Below, one piece after another: positions 13,141 to 13,221 of a stretch of 13,221 nt of DNA. Below the pieces are notes generated by a model. It saw nothing but the letters and a program-made list of their open reading frames with translations, did no database searches and was not told the DNA's origin. The stretch lies in the NCBI GenBank assembly GCA_900553635.1, contig USDU01000054.1, positions 1 to 13,221 on the forward strand, in the 5' to 3' direction. Position 1 is the first letter of the stretch, and each line of letters begins with the position of its first letter. Source of the stretch: an uncultured Lachnospiraceae bacterium (GTDB taxonomy: Bacteria; Bacillota_A; Clostridia; Lachnospirales; Lachnospiraceae). A program made the position numbers and the translations under genes.

Positions 13141-13181
13141 TGTTTTCTCCATTCTACTACAATATGTTTATGGTTAATATC

Positions 13182-13198
13182 CCTTACATCCAGTAAGG
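13182..13198. repeat. Small inverted repeat upstream of the AI-2E gene
   Basis: CCTTAC (13182-13187), ATCCA, GTAAGG (13193-13198) form a 6-bp perfect inverted repeat about 42 bases upstream of the AI-2E-family ATG. It could be an operator. I see no convincing promoter in the remaining bases to the window edge, though the region is short and AT-rich. Confidence 0.35.
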
Positions 13199-13221
13199 AA
13201 TTATCCATCTTGTTGCTTAAG

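Noticed and set aside
1..13221. CRISPR arrays, tRNA or rRNA genes, insertion sequences, phage genes
   Set aside because: No regularly spaced repeats, no cloverleaf or rRNA sequence, and no transposase- or integrase-like protein was seen on either strand.

Overview
The window looks like chromosomal DNA of a gut-type Clostridia, most likely Lachnospiraceae. The evidence is moderate GC, strong AGGAGG ribosome binding sites, a DUF3881-type protein (a family I know mainly from Lachnospiraceae), a LexA box of the Gram-positive GAAC-N4-GTTC type, and a long clostridial Y-family polymerase with a small companion gene. Everything is read from sequence and memory of protein families; no database search was run.

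Layout. 1-257: 3' end of seryl-tRNA synthetase. 277-336: an unusual 60-bp dyad carrying four DnaA-box-like motifs. 361-1239: DUF3881-type protein, closed by a terminator. 1264-1603: AT-rich gap with a long orphan hairpin plus U-tract, TGAAAT repeats, a good sigma-A promoter and an operator-like palindrome. 1604-7524: six tightly spaced + strand genes ending at a strong terminator, encoding a UlaA/SgaT-type PTS EIIC, a PTS EIIB, a SorC-family regulator, an aryl-sulfate sulfotransferase (ASST) without a signal peptide, a divergent thioredoxin reductase and a small thioredoxin. 7796-8623: SpoU/TrmH-type RNA methyltransferase. 8629-10549: LexA-boxed Y-family DNA polymerase followed by a short YolD-like protein. 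10566-11900 and 11980-13140 (minus strand): a MATE efflux protein and an AI-2E-family membrane protein, convergent with the SOS genes.

The most interesting unit is the six-gene cluster. It puts uptake (PTS), control by a sugar-phosphate-type regulator (SorC), sulfuryl transfer (ASST) and thiol redox (reductase plus thioredoxin) on what looks like one transcript. The ASST keeps the His/His/Arg/His active-site motifs but has no export signal, so it probably acts in the cytoplasm on imported or internal sulfate esters. The reductase keeps its FAD and CxxC motifs but lacks the arginines that bind the NADPH 2'-phosphate. My inference is a cytoplasmic route for using or transferring sulfate from an imported sulfated or ascorbate-like compound, with its own redox pair. 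The substrate is unknown.

The second theme is replication and DNA damage: the DnaA-box dyad next to serS (a gene often found near oriC in Firmicutes), a further perfect DnaA box at 7734-7742, and an SOS box abutting the -35 element of the polymerase gene.
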